From: Gallionella sp. | GTDB lineage: Bacteria > Pseudomonadota > Gammaproteobacteria > Burkholderiales > Gallionellaceae | Reading direction: 5' to 3' | Assembly (NCBI GenBank): GCA_028687335.1 | Contig: JAQUAI010000008.1 | Coordinates: forward strand, 48,492 to 112,491 | DNA length: 64,000 nt | Shown here: positions 9,309-18,527 of the stretch, piece by piece | Position numbering within the stretch: the stretch's first letter is position 1 | Layout: each line of letters begins with the position of its first letter | Translations under genes and position numbers: made by a program | Notes under the pieces: model-generated | What the model was told of the DNA's origin: nothing | Databases searched by the model: none | The model's input: the letters and a program-made list of their open reading frames with translations, nothing else

Positions 9309-10438
9309 TTGGCCGAGCCCGCTACACGCACAACATCACCTTCCACCAGAAACGCACCGCCCGATTCAACCACGCGCGCAGCTTGCTCCAAGCCCGAGAC
9401 AATCTCGATCTGCTCACCGTGGCGTTGGCCGATAAGCACCTTGCGCTCGTGTACCTGCGACTTGTCATCCACGATAAACACATACGCACCGCCGTCCCGC
9501 AACATCACGGCAGACTGCGGCAGCGACCACACCGACTTGGCTTGTTGATCCAGTTGTATCGTGCCGCGCGCAAACATCCCCGCCACCACGCCCGGCGCAG
9601 GCGGCAACGTCACCAGCACCTGACCGTAGCGCGTCTTCGGATCAACCGCAGGCGCGACGGCGCGCACCTTGCCCAGCACACGCTCGCCCTGCGGAGCAAG
9701 CAACTCCACACTCATACCCTCGCGCACCGCAGCCAACTCAGCGGCGGACAATTCGGCATGCCACTCCAACTTGCCCTGACGGATTAAACGGAACAACTCC
9801 ATACCCGGCTGAGTCAGCGTTCCCACCGTCGCCGAGCGCGCAGAAATCACCCCCGCATCGGGAGCCAAAATGAGCGACTGATGCAACCGAACGGCACTGG
9901 CCTGATGACGAGCCTGCTGCGCATCAACCCGAGCGCGGGCCGCTTTTTCATTGTTGATCGACTGATCCGCCATCTGCGCACTGACAAAACCGACATCGCG
10001 CAACTTGCGCATACGCTCGGCATTCGCCGCTGCCTCGGCCAGCATCGCCTCACTTTCTTTAAGCATCGCCTGAGCTTCCGCCTCGCTCGCCTGAGCCGAG
10101 TCCACCGCCAAGCTGGCTAACACCTGTCCTTTTTTAACCTGATCGCCGACATTCGCACGCACATCAACAATACGCACACCATTCGTCTCGGCACCGATGA
10201 TCGCCTCTTGCCACGCCACCACACTCCCGTTCGCCGACAAACTCCGCGCCCATTCCGCAGCACGCATCGCGGTAAGCGTCACCGTCAGTGCGGGTTGCGC
10301 CACAACCGGCATCGGTTGCGTGGCGGACGGCGCATCACCGGACGACCTCATCCACACAACCACCCCCGCCACCACCATCAAAGCCGCGCCGCCTTTAATC
10401 CACCAGCCCCTGCGCGAATCGCCAAATTCCAATGCCAT
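9305..10438 (-). CDS. RND efflux periplasmic adaptor (membrane fusion protein)
   Basis: About 377 residues with an N-terminal membrane anchor (GGAALMVVAGVVVWM), split lipoyl-like halves (GAETNGVRIVDVRANVGDQV and LILAPDAGVISARSATVGTL), a helical hairpin rich in Ala/Glu, and a beta-barrel and membrane-proximal C-terminal part. This is the HlyD/AcrA architecture linking pump and channel. Three ATG codons in a row (10444, 10441, 10438) follow GAGGGG, and the last gives the best spacing. It is the first gene of the leftward efflux operon. Confidence 0.9.
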   Translation of the reverse strand: MALEFGDSRRGWWIKGGAALMVVAGVVVWMRSSGDAPSATQPMPVVAQPALTVTLTAMRAAEWARSLSANGSVVAWQEAIIGAETNGVRIVDVRANVGDQVKKGQVLASLAVDSAQASEAEAQAMLKESEAMLAEAAANAERMRKLRDVGFVSAQMADQSINNEKAARARVDAQQARHQASAVRLHQSLILAPDAGVISARSATVGTLTQPGMELFRLIRQGKLEWHAELSAAELAAVREGMSVELLAPQGERVLGKVRAVAPAVDPKTRYGQVLVTLPPAPGVVAGMFARGTIQLDQQAKSVWSLPQSAVMLRDGGAYVFIVDDKSQVHERKVLIGQRHGEQIEIVSGLEQAARVVESGGAFLVEGDVVRVAGSAK

Positions 10439-10643
10439 CATCATTCCCCTCAAAAACAACCCTGCACTTATCCCGCAAGCGTCGATTATCCTAGAAACCG
10501 CCGTCGCGCGTGGCGGCGTGTGAGAGGGTTATTCGCGCACTATCGGAATTTAGATTTAGTGAATTTGTAGGTTGGGTGCCGCAGAAATTTCAGCAATTCC
10601 TGTATTGCTAGCTAGTTGGATAGATAAGTAGGCTTATCAAGCT
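10439..10643. other. Intergenic region upstream of the efflux operon
   Basis: About 200 bases between the efflux adaptor and the HD-GYP gene, both leftward. It must hold the efflux promoter and the end of the HD-GYP transcript. I see no strong palindrome or open frame with a ribosome site. A GTAGGTTGGGTGC string near 10568 resembles dispersed intergenic sequences. Confidence 0.4.
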
Positions 10644-11822
10644 TTAGTCGGCAAAACCCGATTGAATCTTCAGTATCTCAACCTTCGAATCTAACAGGGC
10701 GGCAACGCAATCTGCATCCAGCTTGAAATGGCTCAAACGTACAAGCTCAGTGAATGCATCAGCGTTACTCCATGCGGCCTTATACGGACGCACTGAGGTA
10801 AGCGCATCAAACACATCTGCGACAGCCACAATACGCGCCTCTATTGGAATGCTTTTGCCCACCAGCCCCTCTGGATAGCCGCTCCCGTCTAGGCTTTCGT
10901 GATGGTAGGCGACGATATTGCGGATCATGTCGATGTCCTTGACGCACTTGATATTGAAGTTAAGCAGCATCGTATCGATGATCTCGCGCCCTCTTGTCGT
11001 GTGAGTTTTCATCTCGGCGAACTCCTCAACGGTCAGTGGGCCCGGCTTGAGGAGAATTCTGTCGGGGACAGTAATTTTGCCGACATCATGCAATGGAGCG
11101 TGCCGAAAAATCCTATCCACAAACTCATCATCGATAGCGTGAGCATCGCCCAGCGTTAAGGCAATCAATCGTGAATAGCGTGCCATACGCTCCAAGTGCA
11201 TTCCAGTTTCCGGGTCCCGATGATGAGTGAACTGAGTAGCGGTCCTCATGGCACCATAAAGCGTGGCGACCTGATTCAATTCCGTAGCCATCAGAATCGT
11301 CAACAAATGGGCAATCATGTCCAGATATGTCAGATTCGAATCATTAAACGCATCGCGTTGGTATGAGTTAAAAAAGAGCATGCCAATGAACAGCCCCTCG
11401 TTAAACAACGGAATGGTATAGCTTGAAAGAAAACCTTTGCTGATGATTCGTTTCGAGTGAATCGTTTTACTGCTGGCCAATACCCTCATGTCATTGATGA
11501 TGCGCGTCTCACGGTTTTTAACCAGCTTGAGCAGAGAGGGAACTTCGCTAAGTTTTACCTCATAAAGTGTGAGCGGGTTATCCCCTTTCCAACTCCCCAC
11601 ATAGGTACGCAGAGTGTCCGCACTCTGGTCATACTTTGAGATAGCGATACGATCAATATGCGGAAGATTGCGGCAGACAATGTTATGGATGTAGGTGATT
11701 TTTTCTGACAGCGTCCGGTGACTATCCAGCTCACCAAGTTGTAATTGGTGCTCAATATCCCGCATTCTTGGACTCCTTGAGACATCATCAACGCGTACGG
11801 AAATAGGCTCGTGTAGCTGCAT
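10644..11822 (-). CDS. GAF-like plus HD-GYP cyclic-di-GMP phosphodiesterase
   Basis: A 392-residue cytoplasmic protein. Residues about 40-185 resemble a GAF sensor fold. Residues about 195-385 are an HD-GYP domain with the metal motif LHDVGKITVPDRILLKPG, then HHESLDGSGYPEGL and RIVAVADVFDALTSVRPYK. All key residues are intact, so it should hydrolyse c-di-GMP. It follows a CBS-domain gene 111 bases upstream on the same strand and stands near a hemerythrin regulator and a GGDEF-EAL protein, which suggests a local c-di-GMP circuit responding to oxygen or redox state. The ligand of the sensor part is unknown. Confidence 0.88.
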   Translation of the reverse strand: MQLHEPISVRVDDVSRSPRMRDIEHQLQLGELDSHRTLSEKITYIHNIVCRNLPHIDRIAISKYDQSADTLRTYVGSWKGDNPLTLYEVKLSEVPSLLKLVKNRETRIINDMRVLASSKTIHSKRIISKGFLSSYTIPLFNEGLFIGMLFFNSYQRDAFNDSNLTYLDMIAHLLTILMATELNQVATLYGAMRTATQFTHHRDPETGMHLERMARYSRLIALTLGDAHAIDDEFVDRIFRHAPLHDVGKITVPDRILLKPGPLTVEEFAEMKTHTTRGREIIDTMLLNFNIKCVKDIDMIRNIVAYHHESLDGSGYPEGLVGKSIPIEARIVAVADVFDALTSVRPYKAAWSNADAFTELVRLSHFKLDADCVAALLDSKVEILKIQSGFAD

Positions 11823-11933
11823 GGATTCCCCCTTCTTAATTGCACCCCATCCGAATGTTGACTACCTGTCTCTGTGTCAGACACACCAAATCCAGCCAAC
11901 AACTGAACCGTTGAGACGTGCGTTATCTCAATA

Positions 11934-12353
11934 TCAATACTGCTCGTTTAGATACTTGATCAGATCTGTGCTGGTGACTATGCCAACAATATTGTCTTCG
12001 CTATCAACCACTGGCAATGAATGAAAATGTCCATTGATAAGCAACTCTGCGGCGTGGCGTATGGTTTCCGTGTTTTTTATCGTCGTGAGCTGGCTCGACA
12101 TGACATCCGTTATTTTGAATTGCTGATCGATAATCGCGCCGACACTACGTTCGTCGGCTCCATTGACTACCAAATTGATCTTCATCAAATCGGTAAAACT
12201 AACAAGCCCAACCAGCTTGGCTCCCTTAACAATGGGCACATGGTGGATACCTAAATCACACATAACTTTTCGAACTTCACTTAGTGCTTGCCCCTCCTGT
12301 ATCACAGCGATATTTGTAGACATAATCTTGGTGACTGAATCATTTTTTTTCAT
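11934..12353 (-). CDS. CBS-domain pair protein
   Basis: A 139-residue protein made of two tandem CBS domains. The first half holds VTKIMSTNIAVIQEGQALSE and GIHHVPIVKGAKLVGLVSFTD; the second holds SSQLTTIKNTETIRHAAELL and HSLPVVDSEDNIVGIVTSTD. Such pairs bind adenine nucleotides or related ligands and regulate partners. AGGAGG lies at good spacing before the ATG. It is divergent from the hemerythrin-LuxR gene and upstream of the HD-GYP gene. A role as a nucleotide-sensing module for one of these is an inference. Confidence 0.87.
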   Translation of the reverse strand: MKKNDSVTKIMSTNIAVIQEGQALSEVRKVMCDLGIHHVPIVKGAKLVGLVSFTDLMKINLVVNGADERSVGAIIDQQFKITDVMSSQLTTIKNTETIRHAAELLINGHFHSLPVVDSEDNIVGIVTSTDLIKYLNEQY

Positions 12354-12489
12354 AGCAAATCCTCCTGTAGATAAGTAGCAAACTTGTAAGGGGGCACCAA
12401 ATAATTCGCCAACAACGAAATTGTTTATACCTCCCTTGCTTACTCAACTTTAGAAGCAAGCCACTCCCTCGTCATCACCCCCTAAGGTG

Positions 12490-13329
12490 ATGCCAGTAAA
12501 AATAATTAAGCTTACAATGCAGTCACTTAGCAAAAAGTCACCGCCACTCGACAAGATGCCACTCAATCTCACTGGCCACGCAGAAATAGATCAACAGCAC
12601 GAGCTGCTCAACAGCGCTGTTAGCCGACTGGCAACTTTCTGCTCTGAAGCAAAGCACAATCCAGCCGCCACTTGCGACGGATGCAATGCTTTCAAGCAAA
12701 GGCATTGCGGCACCTCACTCGCCTTGATCGCCAGCGAGTTGGCGGCTTTTCTCTCTGGCCATTCAGCCTACGAAGAAAAAATGATGGAACTGCTGCCTAA
12801 CACACCCGTTTGCCAAGAGCATGTAAAAGCACACAAATCTGCCCATGAAGGAATTGCGAAACAACTGAAGAAATTCTCAGCACAGATTGTCGACGGGAGT
12901 CCGCGCGATATAAGTGAATTGATGACTCGCACAGTCGGCGATTGGCTGGGCGATCACAGTCGATTGTTTGACATCCGACTAGTCCGTCTCGGCAAGTTCG
13001 ATGAAACCAAGGTCGATTTTGACACTGAGCTAGTCACGATGCTCGACCAATATGTCTTTCAAAATCGCCCCACAAAACTAAAATTGTCGCTAAACAGTAG
13101 CACTGCATTGCAAGAGAAAAAACTTGAGGTTCGTGGCCGATTTGAGACACTCTCACCCGCTCAACGCCGAGTCTTCTGGCTCGTTATTGGAGGGAACTCC
13201 AACCGTGAAATCGGCAACACACTCAAAGTTTCGGTGAACACTATCAAGACCCACCGTGCTGCCATTTTTCAGAGGATGGATGTGAAGTCTGTTCTTGAGT
13301 TAGTCAAAAAAGCCGATGTCCTTCGCTAG
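12490..13329 (+). CDS. Hemerythrin-like domain fused to LuxR-type DNA-binding domain
   Basis: About 279 residues. The N-terminal half has the full bacteriohemerythrin ligand pattern in order: EIDQQHELL, HSAYEEKMM, HVKAHKSAH and WLGDHSRLFD, which would bind a di-iron centre and O2. An extra Cys-rich insert (CDGC and a later Cys) sits between the first two ligand motifs. The C-terminal 60 residues are a LuxR/NarL helix-turn-helix (SPAQRRVFWLVIGGNSNREI, VSVNTIKTHRAAIF). The combination suggests a transcription factor that reads oxygen or iron directly. A GTG three bases upstream and an ATG at 12517 are alternative starts. The c-di-GMP gene begins 33 bases downstream and may be co-transcribed. 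Confidence 0.85.
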   Translation: MPVKIIKLTMQSLSKKSPPLDKMPLNLTGHAEIDQQHELLNSAVSRLATFCSEAKHNPAATCDGCNAFKQRHCGTSLALIASELAAFLSGHSAYEEKMMELLPNTPVCQEHVKAHKSAHEGIAKQLKKFSAQIVDGSPRDISELMTRTVGDWLGDHSRLFDIRLVRLGKFDETKVDFDTELVTMLDQYVFQNRPTKLKLSLNSSTALQEKKLEVRGRFETLSPAQRRVFWLVIGGNSNREIGNTLKVSVNTIKTHRAAIFQRMDVKSVLELVKKADVLR

Positions 13330-13362
13330 ACAACATTTGAATCCAAATGGAGCTCGATCCAG

Positions 13363-16300
13363 ATGTCAGTATCTGACTTAAGTAGCAAGTTTAGATTGCA
13401 CCCCAGCTACCTTAATACCATTCGCCGAATCAGCGGCTTTCTAACATTACTCGCATTGATCCAGTTGATCGCTTGGCTACTCCCGCCGTTTTTTGACGTA
13501 TCGGGAATACCGAACTACCTCCCCCTGCATGTTTTGCTTGAGACAAGCTCTGTCGTAATAGCCATGATGGTTTTCTCTGTAGGTTGGAATAACCATAGCC
13601 CAAATCTACCTGGCAATATTGTGTTGCTCGCCTGCCTGTTCCTTGGGATAGGGTTTCTGGATTTGTCACACACCATCTCATACCAAGGCATGCCAGCATT
13701 TTTTACAGAAAACAATGCGGACAAACAACTTAACTTTTGGCTTTCTGGACGTTTCCTAGCTGCGCTGGCACTACTCTTGGTAGCCATCAGACCTTGGCAT
13801 CAAATAACCAGTACGAAAACACGCTACATCCTTCTGGCATCCATGATCAGCTTTGTGCTGTTGATTAATTGGCTGGTACTTTTTCACCAAGACGACTTGC
13901 CTCGCACCTTTATTCCTGGCGTAGGGTTAACGCCTTTGAAGAAAGGCATTGAATATCTCATCATCGCAATAAATATTCTCACTGCGTTGATCCTATGGCT
14001 AAAGATGCGTTCGCCTCAGCGCTTCAATGTTCCAATACTTTTTGGCGCAGTTTGTGTAATGGGAATGGGGGAATTCTTTTTTACACTCTATACAACGATG
14101 ACCGGCGGTTACAACGTGCTGGGGCACATCTACAAAGTCATCTCATATCTTTTTATCTATAGAGCCATCGTCATTGAAACGATTGAACGTCCTTATGTCG
14201 ATCTACGTGAGCGGAAAAAAGAGCTCGCAACGCTTTATTCTGTGTCTCAACTTTTCGCAGATACAAACAAGGCAACTGAAAAACTACTTCAGGCATCACT
14301 TAGTCACATACAAAGTGGCTGGCTATACCCAGAAATCACCTGTGCCAAATTGGTTGTTAATGATCAAGTATTTTCAACAAAAAACTACCACCCTACAAAG
14401 TGGGGCCTTGCTGCGGACATCGTTGTTTCAGGAAGATTGTCTGGTGTTCTCGAAGTCAACTATCTAGAGGAAAGGCCATTTGTGGATGAAGGCCCTTTCT
14501 TATTTGAAGAGCGCACCTTAATTAATAGTTTAGCCTCCAACCTAGGCGATATGCTGACCCGCAGACAAGCGGATCAATTGCTACATGACTCTCAAATCAC
14601 AGCCAAGATCGGTAGCTACATCATCCACTTTTCAAGTGAAGTGTTGGATTGTACCGATACGATTGATAGGATATTCGGAATTACCAAGGACTACCCCCAC
14701 TCCTTTTCTGGTTGGCTGGCAACAGTCCATCCTGATTTCCGACAGCAGATGAGCGACTATATGCAAGTCGCCATACGAAATAAGAAAAGCATAAATATCC
14801 AATACAAAATTGTTAGGCCAAGCGATTACGCACAACGTTGGATTCACACGATTGGACAACCCGTTTTTGATAGTGAGGGAAATGCCGTCAATATCACAGG
14901 AACGTCTCAAGACATCACCGATCAAAAAGAGGCTGAACTTCGGATCAAAGCAGATGAAGAACGTTTCCGTGCCTTTATTCAAGAATCCCCGATTCCCATG
15001 GCCGTCCGTGAAAGCTCGGGGAAAATTGTGTTGCTAAATGATGCATTCACTAGAGTATTCGGTTACAGCTTGGATGATTTACCGACGTTGAATGATTGGT
15101 GGAAGAGAGCCTATCCAAATTTATTGTATCGTCAGTGGGTAATGGATAGCTGGACTAACAGTCTTGAACATGCAGCTAAGTATGGTAAGTCCATGATGCC
15201 CATAGAGGTTGATATCCATTGCAGAGATGGATCAGTCAGGACCTGCCTTGTATCTGGGGTCAATATTTCCGAGAGTGGTGGTGGCGAATTATTAGCTGTC
15301 ATGAATGACATCACCGAGATCAAGCGCGCTGAAAAAGAAATTAAAAAGAACGCAAAAAATTATCGGGATTTGGCGGATAACGGCCAAGTACTCATATGGA
15401 CAGCAGACACAGATAAGCTATGCAACTATTTCAACAAGATTTGGCTTGAATTCACCGGTCGAACAATAGAGCAAGAAATGGGTAATGGCTGGGCCGAAGT
15501 TATTCATCCCGATGACTTGCAGCGTTGCCTTGATGCATATACCACCGCTTTTAACCGTCGAGAGGCTTTCAGAATTGACTATCGCTTGAAACATCACACG
15601 GGTGAGTATCGATGGATCGAAAATCGCGCTACACCTCGTTTTGATGAGCAAGGTACATTTGTTGGATATATCGGTCACTGCCTAGACATTGATGATCGAT
15701 ATAAGGCTAATGAAACTTTCCGAAAGCTCTCTAAAGCTGTTGAGCAGAGCCCAAGTAGTGTTGTCATCACCAATGCAGATGGCGATATTGAGTTCGTCAA
15801 CAACGTCTTTGTGCTGATAAGTGGCTACAGCGCCAACGAGGTAATAGGAAAAAATCCCCGCATTCTCAAATCTGGCAAGACCCCAAAGTCTGTCTATCAA
15901 GATATGTGGGGGCACCTAAAGAGAGGGGATGCTTGGGCAGGAGAGCTAACGAATAAACGTAAGGATGGAAGCGAATTTATTGAGTCAGTTGTCATTTCTC
16001 CCGTCCAAGATGAGGCGGGGAAAATCATCAGTTATATAGCAATTAAAACGGATGTCACTGACAAAAAGTTGGCTGAAGAACGTATCGAGAAGTTGGCGCA
16101 CTTTGATTCGCTTACTGAGCTGCCCAATCGAAATCTTCTACTTGACCGATTTAATTATGCAGCATCACTCGCGCATAGAAGCAAAGAAAAAATGGCAGTG
16201 ATGTTCCTTGATCTCGATCACTTCAAGAACATCAATGACACATTAGGGCACAGTGTGGGCGATCAACTTTTGAAGGAGCTCGCTAAGCGTATGAAAGAAA

Positions 16301-17382
16301 ACCTCCGAGATGGAGACACAATTTCACGCACTGGCGGTGATGAATTCATTTTGGTTTTACCTAACACCGACAGCCATGGGGCCGCCCTAGTTGCTGGGTA
16401 CTTAATTGATGTCGTTACTCAATCATTTAAAATTGGCGCACACGAACTGATTGTTACACCCTCTATTGGCATCACACTCTACCCAGATGACGGTTTAGAT
16501 TTTGAGACACTCTCAAAGAATGCTGATGCAGCCATGTATCGCGTTAAAAATAGTGGTAGAAATGGCTACCACTTCTACACCCCAGAACTGCAAGAAAAAA
16601 CCGCTCGAACTTTGCAATTAAGCACAGCGCTAAGAAGTGCGCTAAGCAACAATGAACTGCACTTACTCTACCAACCTCAGCTTGCCATTGAAGATGGCCA
16701 TGTGATTGGCGCAGAAGCCTTGTTGCGTTGGGAGCAACCTGAACTGGGCACAATCTCGCCGGCTGAGTTCATTCCATTAGCAGAAGAAAGTGGTCAAATT
16801 ATTCCCATTGGAGAATGGGTAATTAGAACGGCAGCCAAGCAAATGAAAGAGTGGATTGATGCCGGGCTTACTCCGATGATCGTGGCGGTAAACATTTCAT
16901 CAGTGCAGTTCCGCCAATCCGACATTAGTACAAAAGTGACACGTATCTTAGACGACGTGGGTTTGCCACATGAATACTTCGAAATGGAGTTGACAGAAGC
17001 TGTAGCTATGGACGATCCGGTTGGAGTAATTGCAATCATGGATGCACTGTACGATTGCAACATCCAAATGTCGATTGATGACTTTGGTACTGGCTATTCA
17101 AGCTTAAGTTATCTAAAAAAATTCAAAGTCTCCAAACTTAAAATCGACCAATCCTTTGTTCGCGATATTACTCATGATTCCGAAGACAAAGCGATTGTTA
17201 CTGCCATCATCAATATGGCCAAAGGTCTTGGCATTAAGACAATAGCCGAGGGTGTCGAAACAGCAGCTCAGCTTTCTTTCCTCAGGATGCAAGGGTGCGA
17301 TGAAGTTCAGGGTTACTACTTCAGCAAGCCAGTTTCACCTAAAGAATTTGAAGTCTTCGCGAAAAAGAATACGTGGAACTGA
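13363..17382 (+). CDS. MASE3-PAS(x4)-GGDEF-EAL cyclic-di-GMP signalling protein
   Basis: A 1339-residue inner membrane protein. Residues 1 to about 285 form a multi-helix MASE3-type sensor. A GAF-like stretch follows to about 400, then four PAS/PAC repeats to about 905 (for example GEYRWIENRATPRFDEQG). A GGDEF domain has the intact motif RTGGDEF near residue 990, and an EAL domain has EALLRW near 1118, DDFGTGYSSLSYLKKF and IAEGVET. Both catalytic signatures are complete, so it could make or degrade c-di-GMP; hybrids of this kind are often phosphodiesterases with GTP-regulated activity. It lies 33 bases after the hemerythrin-LuxR gene. Confidence 0.92.
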   Translation: MSVSDLSSKFRLHPSYLNTIRRISGFLTLLALIQLIAWLLPPFFDVSGIPNYLPLHVLLETSSVVIAMMVFSVGWNNHSPNLPGNIVLLACLFLGIGFLDLSHTISYQGMPAFFTENNADKQLNFWLSGRFLAALALLLVAIRPWHQITSTKTRYILLASMISFVLLINWLVLFHQDDLPRTFIPGVGLTPLKKGIEYLIIAINILTALILWLKMRSPQRFNVPILFGAVCVMGMGEFFFTLYTTMTGGYNVLGHIYKVISYLFIYRAIVIETIERPYVDLRERKKELATLYSVSQLFADTNKATEKLLQASLSHIQSGWLYPEITCAKLVVNDQVFSTKNYHPTKWGLAADIVVSGRLSGVLEVNYLEERPFVDEGPFLFEERTLINSLASNLGDMLTRRQADQLLHDSQITAKIGSYIIHFSSEVLDCTDTIDRIFGITKDYPHSFSGWLATVHPDFRQQMSDYMQVAIRNKKSINIQYKIVRPSDYAQRWIHTIGQPVFDSEGNAVNITGTSQDITDQKEAELRIKADEERFRAFIQESPIPMAVRESSGKIVLLNDAFTRVFGYSLDDLPTLNDWWKRAYPNLLYRQWVMDSWTNSLEHAAKYGKSMMPIEVDIHCRDGSVRTCLVSGVNISESGGGELLAVMNDITEIKRAEKEIKKNAKNYRDLADNGQVLIWTADTDKLCNYFNKIWLEFTGRTIEQEMGNGWAEVIHPDDLQRCLDAYTTAFNRREAFRIDYRLKHHTGEYRWIENRATPRFDEQGTFVGYIGHCLDIDDRYKANETFRKLSKAVEQSPSSVVITNADGDIEFVNNVFVLISGYSANEVIGKNPRILKSGKTPKSVYQDMWGHLKRGDAWAGELTNKRKDGSEFIESVVISPVQDEAGKIISYIAIKTDVTDKKLAEERIEKLAHFDSLTELPNRNLLLDRFNYAASLAHRSKEKMAVMFLDLDHFKNINDTLGHSVGDQLLKELAKRMKENLRDGDTISRTGGDEFILVLPNTDSHGAALVAGYLIDVVTQSFKIGAHELIVTPSIGITLYPDDGLDFETLSKNADAAMYRVKNSGRNGYHFYTPELQEKTARTLQLSTALRSALSNNELHLLYQPQLAIEDGHVIGAEALLRWEQPELGTISPAEFIPLAEESGQIIPIGEWVIRTAAKQMKEWIDAGLTPMIVAVNISSVQFRQSDISTKVTRILDDVGLPHEYFEMELTEAVAMDDPVGVIAIMDALYDCNIQMSIDDFGTGYSSLSYLKKFKVSKLKIDQSFVRDITHDSEDKAIVTAIINMAKGLGIKTIAEGVETAAQLSFLRMQGCDEVQGYYFSKPVSPKEFEVFAKKNTWN

Positions 17383-17481
17383 GTATTCAATACCGTGGGC
17401 TTTTTGAAAGAATAGTTGGTTAGAAAAAGTTGGGGTAGCTCAGTCTGAAACTACTTATTGACTTCACCGATTGTCATCCCG

Positions 17482-18405
17482 CTAGATAGACGAGACTTCC
17501 GTTAGTTTTTTCGTGCGAAACGCCTCAATAACAAAATTGACAAATGCGCGCGTCTTGGCCGGTAGCAGTTTCTGACTGGTGAAGTACAACGACATTGCCC
17601 CGACATCACTATGCCAGTCCGGTAGCAACCGCTCGAATGCGCCGCTCTCCAAATGTGGCGCGGCATGTGGCACGGCAACCAAACCGACACCAAGACCCAG
17701 CAGCGTCGCACGGAATATCGCGTCTGGATCGTTGGCGAAAATCACAGGCTTTTGAACTGCGGCCATTTCTGCGCCGGCACCGTTGCGCATGCTCCATGTG
17801 ATCACGCGATTGTTATCCGACGAACGCATCACCACACCAGGGAGTTCAGCAAGCCCAGCGGGATCTTGCGGAAGGCGTTTGCCTTGCAAAAATCCCGGCG
17901 TGGCCACCGCAATCAGGTGAATCCGCCCCAATTCGCGCGCCACCATGCCGGGTAGCATCTCGAAACCAGCACCAAAGGCCGCATCAAAACCGTCGGCGAT
18001 AAAATCCACTGGGCGGTTATCAAAGTGCCAGTCCGTCGTCACCGCTGGATAACGTTCAAGGAAGGCCGGCATCAACGGCAACAGGTAATCCATTCCGAAG
18101 CCCAAATTAGCAGCCAGCTTGAGCACCCCGGCTGGCTGCCCAGCATTCACCATGACATCCGCAATCGCACCCTGAATACTGTCAAGGCCTCCTTGCACTG
18201 ACTGCAAGAAGCGCTCACCTTCCTCGGTTAAAGACAGTCCACGCGTGCTGCGCTGGAATAACCGCACACCTAGATTGCGCTCCAACTGAGCAACATTGCG
18301 GCTGATCGCTCCCGGTGTCAGCGACAGTCGGCGCGCTGCCGCCGAAAAGCTTCCGCTCTCGGCGCTGCGCACAAAGGACTCTAGATTCGCAAGAGTTTCC
18401 ATCAT
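17482..18405 (-). CDS. LysR-family transcriptional regulator
   Basis: A 307-residue LysR-type regulator with the N-terminal winged helix (SFSAAARRLSLTPGAISRNV AQLERNLGVRLFQRSTRGL read as consecutive segments) and a C-terminal periplasmic-binding-like effector domain. It belongs to the branch seen beside small oxidoreductase genes. It is divergent from an NAD(P)-binding protein gene, and a palindrome lies in the shared promoter region, so it probably controls the redox genes to its right and itself. ATG at 18405 or 18402 both follow AAGGTGG. The effector is unknown. Confidence 0.9.
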   Translation of the reverse strand: MMETLANLESFVRSAESGSFSAAARRLSLTPGAISRNVAQLERNLGVRLFQRSTRGLSLTEEGERFLQSVQGGLDSIQGAIADVMVNAGQPAGVLKLAANLGFGMDYLLPLMPAFLERYPAVTTDWHFDNRPVDFIADGFDAAFGAGFEMLPGMVARELGRIHLIAVATPGFLQGKRLPQDPAGLAELPGVVMRSSDNNRVITWSMRNGAGAEMAAVQKPVIFANDPDAIFRATLLGLGVGLVAVPHAAPHLESGAFERLLPDWHSDVGAMSLYFTSQKLLPAKTRAFVNFVIEAFRTKKLTEVSSI

Positions 18406-18422
18406 TCCACCTTCTACTAATA

Positions 18423-18439
18423 CTAGAAACTGATTCTAG
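18423..18439. promoter_or_regulatory. Candidate LysR operator
   Basis: CTAGAA and TTCTAG form perfect six-base arms separated by five bases, 18 bases upstream of the LysR start codon, and a second CTAGAA lies at 18454-18459. Repeated half-sites in a divergent LysR promoter are typical of these regulators. Assignment is by position and symmetry only. Confidence 0.5.
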
Positions 18440-18527
18440 CAGCTCACTACTACTGCTAGAAGCTGGATATGTCTAATATGCAACCTGTAGCACAACTACC
18501 CCACCCAACTCATCAAAAGGAAACATC

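Noticed and set aside
8076..9548. Open frame of 490 codons antisense to the RND pump and adaptor genes
   Set aside because: His/Arg-rich translation, no domain, fully explained by the two genes on the other strand.
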